Below the pieces are notes generated by a model that searched no databases, was not told where the DNA came from, and worked only from the letters and a program-made list of their open reading frames with translations. A DNA stretch of 64,000 bases from QIAW01 sp035487295 (GTDB lineage Bacteria > Acidobacteriota > Terriglobia > Terriglobales > Acidobacteriaceae), in contig DATHMH010000034.1 of assembly GCA_035487295.1 (NCBI GenBank), positions 153,132-217,131 of the forward strand, in the 5' to 3' direction. Below are positions 61,670 to 64,000 of this stretch, piece by piece. How positions within the stretch are numbered: position 1 is the first letter of the stretch; each line of letters opens with the position of its first letter. The position numbers and the translations under genes were made by a program.

Positions 61670-62901
61670 GTGGAAGTCAGGAGAGCACTCACCGGACAAT
61701 CGAGCGGGTTGCTCGCGAGTCCTACGGACGTCTGGTGGCATACCTTTCCTCGCACACGCGCGACGTGGCCAGCGCGGAGGACGCCCTCAGTAATGCGTTG
61801 GTAGCAGCACTCACGAATTGGCCGCAAGACGGCCTGCCGCAAAATCCGGAAGCATGGCTGCTGACGAGTGCTCGTCACTCCTTTATCGATCTTGTTCGTC
61901 ATCGGCGAGTAGCTGAAGCGAGCGAGCCCACTCTCCTGCTCCTCAGGGAGGAGTCCAAGGAGCCCAACATGACTTTGTCGACAGAGTTTTCAGATGAAAG
62001 GTTGAAACTCCTCTTCGTGTGCGCCCACCCGGCAATCGATCCGGCGATGCACACGCCGCTCATGCTCCAGACCGTTCTGGGCCTGGACGCCGCGCGCATT
62101 GCCCATGCTTTCCTGGTCTCACCCACGACGATGGGGCAGCGCCTGGTGCGTGCCAAGACGAAGATCCGTGACGGCGGTATTCAGTTCGAAGTCCCGCAAG
62201 AGCGTGAACTGCCGCCGCGGCTCGACGCTGTGCTGGAAGCGATTTATGCCGCCTTCGGGCTCGGCTGGGACGACATGGCGGGCGTCGACCAGCCCGGTCG
62301 GGATTTGGCCGAGGAGGCGATCTGGCTCGGACGTGTCCTTCTCCAGCTCATGCCCGGAGAAGCAGAGGTTCGGGGGCTGCTGGCTCTGATGCTCCACTGT
62401 GAAGCGCGGCGGCGGGCGCGGCGGGGACCGGATGGCCGCTATATTCCTCTCTCGGAGCAGGACTCACAGCATTGGTCTTTGCCATTCATCGAAGAGGCGG
62501 AACATCATCTCGCCGAAGCGGCGAGTCGCGGTCGCACCGGCCGCTTTCAACTCGAAGCCGCGATTCAGTCGGTACACGCTGAGCGGGCGCGCAGCGGCCG
62601 GACCGAGTGGGTCGCGATCACGCTGTTCTACGAACAACTGATCCGCATATCCCCCACGCTCGGCACGCAAACTGGATACGCCGCGGCAGTAGCCGAAGCG
62701 ACGGGACCTGAAGCCGGGCTGGCGGTGTTGGACGGGATTGACCCGGATGATGTCTCCACTTATCAGCCCTACTGGGCGGTTCGCGCTCACCTGTTGCAAC
62801 GGCTAGGGAAGCCATCTGAGGCCGCGGATGCATTCGACCGGGCGATTGGGCTAGCTGAGGACCCGGCGGTGAGACAGTTCCTGCTCCAAAGGCGGGGCTA
62901 A
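61666..62901 (+). CDS. ECF42-like sigma factor with C-terminal extension
   Basis: 411 residues from ATG 61666. Sigma region 2 at residues ~15-75 (LVAYLSSHTRDVASAEDALS, AWLLTSARHSFIDLVRHRR) and region 4 at ~125-170 (FVCAHPAIDPAMHTPLMLQ, then SPTTMGQRLVRAKTKIRD). A ~230-residue C-terminal extension contains LEAIYAAFGLGWDD, PLSEQDSQHW, QLEAAIQSVHAERA and a TPR-like end (LGKPSEAADAFDRAIGLAE). This layout plus the coupled YCII gene match ECF42. No anti-sigma factor is adjacent; the extension is thought to control activity in this group. Confidence 0.9.
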   Translation: MSGSQESTHRTIERVARESYGRLVAYLSSHTRDVASAEDALSNALVAALTNWPQDGLPQNPEAWLLTSARHSFIDLVRHRRVAEASEPTLLLLREESKEPNMTLSTEFSDERLKLLFVCAHPAIDPAMHTPLMLQTVLGLDAARIAHAFLVSPTTMGQRLVRAKTKIRDGGIQFEVPQERELPPRLDAVLEAIYAAFGLGWDDMAGVDQPGRDLAEEAIWLGRVLLQLMPGEAEVRGLLALMLHCEARRRARRGPDGRYIPLSEQDSQHWSLPFIEEAEHHLAEAASRGRTGRFQLEAAIQSVHAERARSGRTEWVAITLFYEQLIRISPTLGTQTGYAAAVAEATGPEAGLAVLDGIDPDDVSTYQPYWAVRAHLLQRLGKPSEAADAFDRAIGLAEDPAVRQFLLQRRG

Positions 62902-62909
62902 TTTTTTTT
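62883..62909 (+). terminator. Weak terminator after the sigma gene
   Basis: Short stem GCTCC/GGGGC (one G-T pair) followed by a run of eight T residues at 62902-62909, around the sigma stop codon. The stem is weak but the T run is the longest nearby. Confidence 0.35.
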
Positions 62910-62919
62910 CTATTTGTCC

Positions 62920-62946
62920 TGTCGAAATCAACCCTCCTTGCCCGTC
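62920..62946 (+). promoter_or_regulatory. Putative ECF42-type promoter of the CPFC peptide/DUF899 unit
   Basis: TGTCGA at 62920-62925, 17-base spacer, CGTC at 62943-62946, the same as before the YCII gene. Both copies also share a CTCC within the spacer and CCGTCA at the -10. The predicted start is ~45 bases before ATG 62998, nearly the same leader length as the first copy (~47). Confidence 0.6.
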
Positions 62947-62997
62947 ACCCATATAGAGGCGGCTTAGCGGTCAAGTTGGCCACCAAGGAGGTAAACC

Positions 62998-63144
62998 ATG
63001 TGCCCATTTTGTTTGGCAACTATAGGACTAATCGTTGCCGGTGCGGCTTCTACCAGCGGGCTGGCAGCATTGGCTGTGAAAGTTTCTCGCAAAAAGAACG
63101 GAGCAGAAGAAATCGACCCGAATCTGAATAACAAGGAGAAATGA
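62998..63144 (+). CDS. 48-residue CPFC-motif small membrane protein
   Basis: Short gene with AAGGAGGT ending six bases before ATG 62998, the strongest ribosome site in the region. The product starts MCPFCLATIGLIVAG: a CxxC motif at residues 2-5, then one hydrophobic helix to about residue 27, then the basic VKVSRKK and a polar acidic tail. By the positive-inside rule the C-terminus would be in the cytosol and the CPFC motif outside. It precedes a DUF899 thioredoxin-like gene in the same unit. I recall similar small peptides but no established function; a thiol-redox role is inferred. Confidence 0.75.
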   Translation: MCPFCLATIGLIVAGAASTSGLAALAVKVSRKKNGAEEIDPNLNNKEK

Positions 63145-63227
63145 AAGAGTTCCCGAATTGGCAAGTTCAGAAAATTTTTCAGAGCGAATCGTCTCGGTCT
63201 GTTTCAGAAAACATAAGGAGAAATAAG

Positions 63228-64000
63228 ATGGCAACAAGCAAAGAAAGAGACAAGGAACACAGGAAAGAGCATCTCGCGATGAACACACCCCCGATCGTGT
63301 CGCAGCAGGAGTGGGAGGCTGCGCGCCAGCAGCTCCTCGTGAAGGAGAAGGCCTTCACCCGCTCCCGTGACGCGCTGGCCGCCGAACGCCGGCGGATGCC
63401 CTGGCTGGCTGTTAACAAGAAGTACGAGTTCGACGGACCTAAGGGCAAGGTAAGCCTTCTCGATTTGTTCGAGGGCCGCCGTCAGTTGATCGTCTATCGC
63501 GCCTTCTTCGAGCCCGGGGTGTTCGGCTGGCCCGAGCACGCCTGCCGCGGCTGCTCCCTGGGCGCCGATCAGGTCGCCCACCTGGCCCATCTGAACGCCC
63601 GCGACACCACCCTCGTCTACGCCTCACGCGCGCCGCAGGCGGACATCGCGCGCCTGAAGGCGCGGATGGGCTGGGAGATGCCCTGGTACACCATCACCGA
63701 CGGCTTCGACGCGGACTTCGGTGTCGATGCATGGCACGGCCACAACGTGTTCTTCCGCGACGGCGAGCGGGTGTTCCGCACATACTTCATCAACGGCCGC
63801 GGCGACGAGGCGATGGGGACCACCTGGAGCTACCTCGACATCACGCCGCTCGGCCGTCAGGAAACTTGGGAGGACTCGCCAGAGGGTTACCCCCAGACCC
63901 CGCCGTACAAGTGGTGGAACTGGCACGACAACTACGACGCCGAGGCCTCGCCTGAACCGAAGTGGGTCGAGGTGTCCGACGCCGGAGAAGCCGCCTTCCG
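63228..64000 (+). CDS. DUF899 thioredoxin-like protein, 3'-truncated by window edge
   Basis: At least 257 residues, cut by the window end. DUF899/thioredoxin-fold features: LDLFEGRRQLIVYRAFFEPG, then a CxxC motif in HACRGCSLGADQ near residue 112, then SRAPQADIARLKARMGWEMP and YLDITPLGRQE. I place the start at ATG 63228, seven bases after AAGGAG. The same frame is open from ATG 63141, which overlaps the stop of the small CPFC gene (ATGA), so a 29-residue longer coupled form is possible. GC content is high (44 of 60 bases G+C at 63601-63660). Likely a disulfide reductase-like protein. Confidence 0.85.
   Translation, partial: MATSKERDKEHRKEHLAMNTPPIVSQQEWEAARQQLLVKEKAFTRSRDALAAERRRMPWLAVNKKYEFDGPKGKVSLLDLFEGRRQLIVYRAFFEPGVFGWPEHACRGCSLGADQVAHLAHLNARDTTLVYASRAPQADIARLKARMGWEMPWYTITDGFDADFGVDAWHGHNVFFRDGERVFRTYFINGRGDEAMGTTWSYLDITPLGRQETWEDSPEGYPQTPPYKWWNWHDNYDAEASPEPKWVEVSDAGEAAF

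Overview
The window reads as a chromosomal segment of a Gram-negative soil-type bacterium, most probably an Acidobacteriota (Terriglobia-like). That placement is an inference from the mix of families: a DUF3857/transglutaminase/TPR exoprotein, a YVTN-repeat surface protein, a PEGA-domain Ser/Thr kinase, short helix-turn-helix proteins of the 'SWKEIAAY' type, a DUF4388 response regulator and many small intergenic palindromes. No rRNA, tRNA, transposase, integrase or CRISPR array was seen.

Positions 1-34,200 are a large surface-polysaccharide locus. It holds nucleotide-sugar enzymes (sugar epimerases, two UDP-sugar dehydrogenases, a Gfo/Idh/MocA oxidoreductase, a zinc-type C-methyltransferase, CDP-glucose genes rfbF/rfbG and dTDP-sugar genes rfbA/rfbB/rfbD), GT2 glycosyltransferases, two polytopic GT-C-like glycosyltransferases, SAM methyltransferases, a radical SAM protein and a WbaP/WcaJ-type initiating phosphoglycosyltransferase. 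Genes overlap by a few bases in operon style (4993-13399, 23104-28660, 28838-30641). No Wzx, Wzy, rmlC or rfbH is visible, so the locus probably continues upstream or is completed elsewhere. Two small secreted proteins and lhgO are inserted at 19.6-22.7 kb.

Positions 34,200-60,900 are mostly housekeeping and signalling: a VTT/DedA membrane protein, the DUF3857-transglutaminase-TPR protein, a metallophosphoesterase, lpdA, a nucleotidyltransferase with a small overlapping partner, a regulatory island (Crp-like regulator, two PAS proteins that look like kinase remnants, CheY-like regulator, HTH protein), a tandem ThyX-like protein, a DUF4388 response regulator, moaC/moeA, a TPR exoprotein, the queuosine precursor genes queC/queE/queD, an FmdB zinc ribbon, a 16-repeat YVTN protein, rsmI and the PEGA kinase.

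Positions 60,900-64,000 are the most distinctive part. A YCII/DGPF-type protein is translationally coupled to an ECF42-like sigma factor with a long C-terminal extension. Next come a 48-residue CPFC-motif membrane peptide and a DUF899 thioredoxin-like protein cut by the window end. Both transcription units carry the same bipartite upstream element, TGTCGA-N17-CGTC, at similar distances from their start codons. This suggests a compact self-regulated sigma-factor regulon that includes a thiol-redox pair. The right end is visibly richer in GC than the polysaccharide region.
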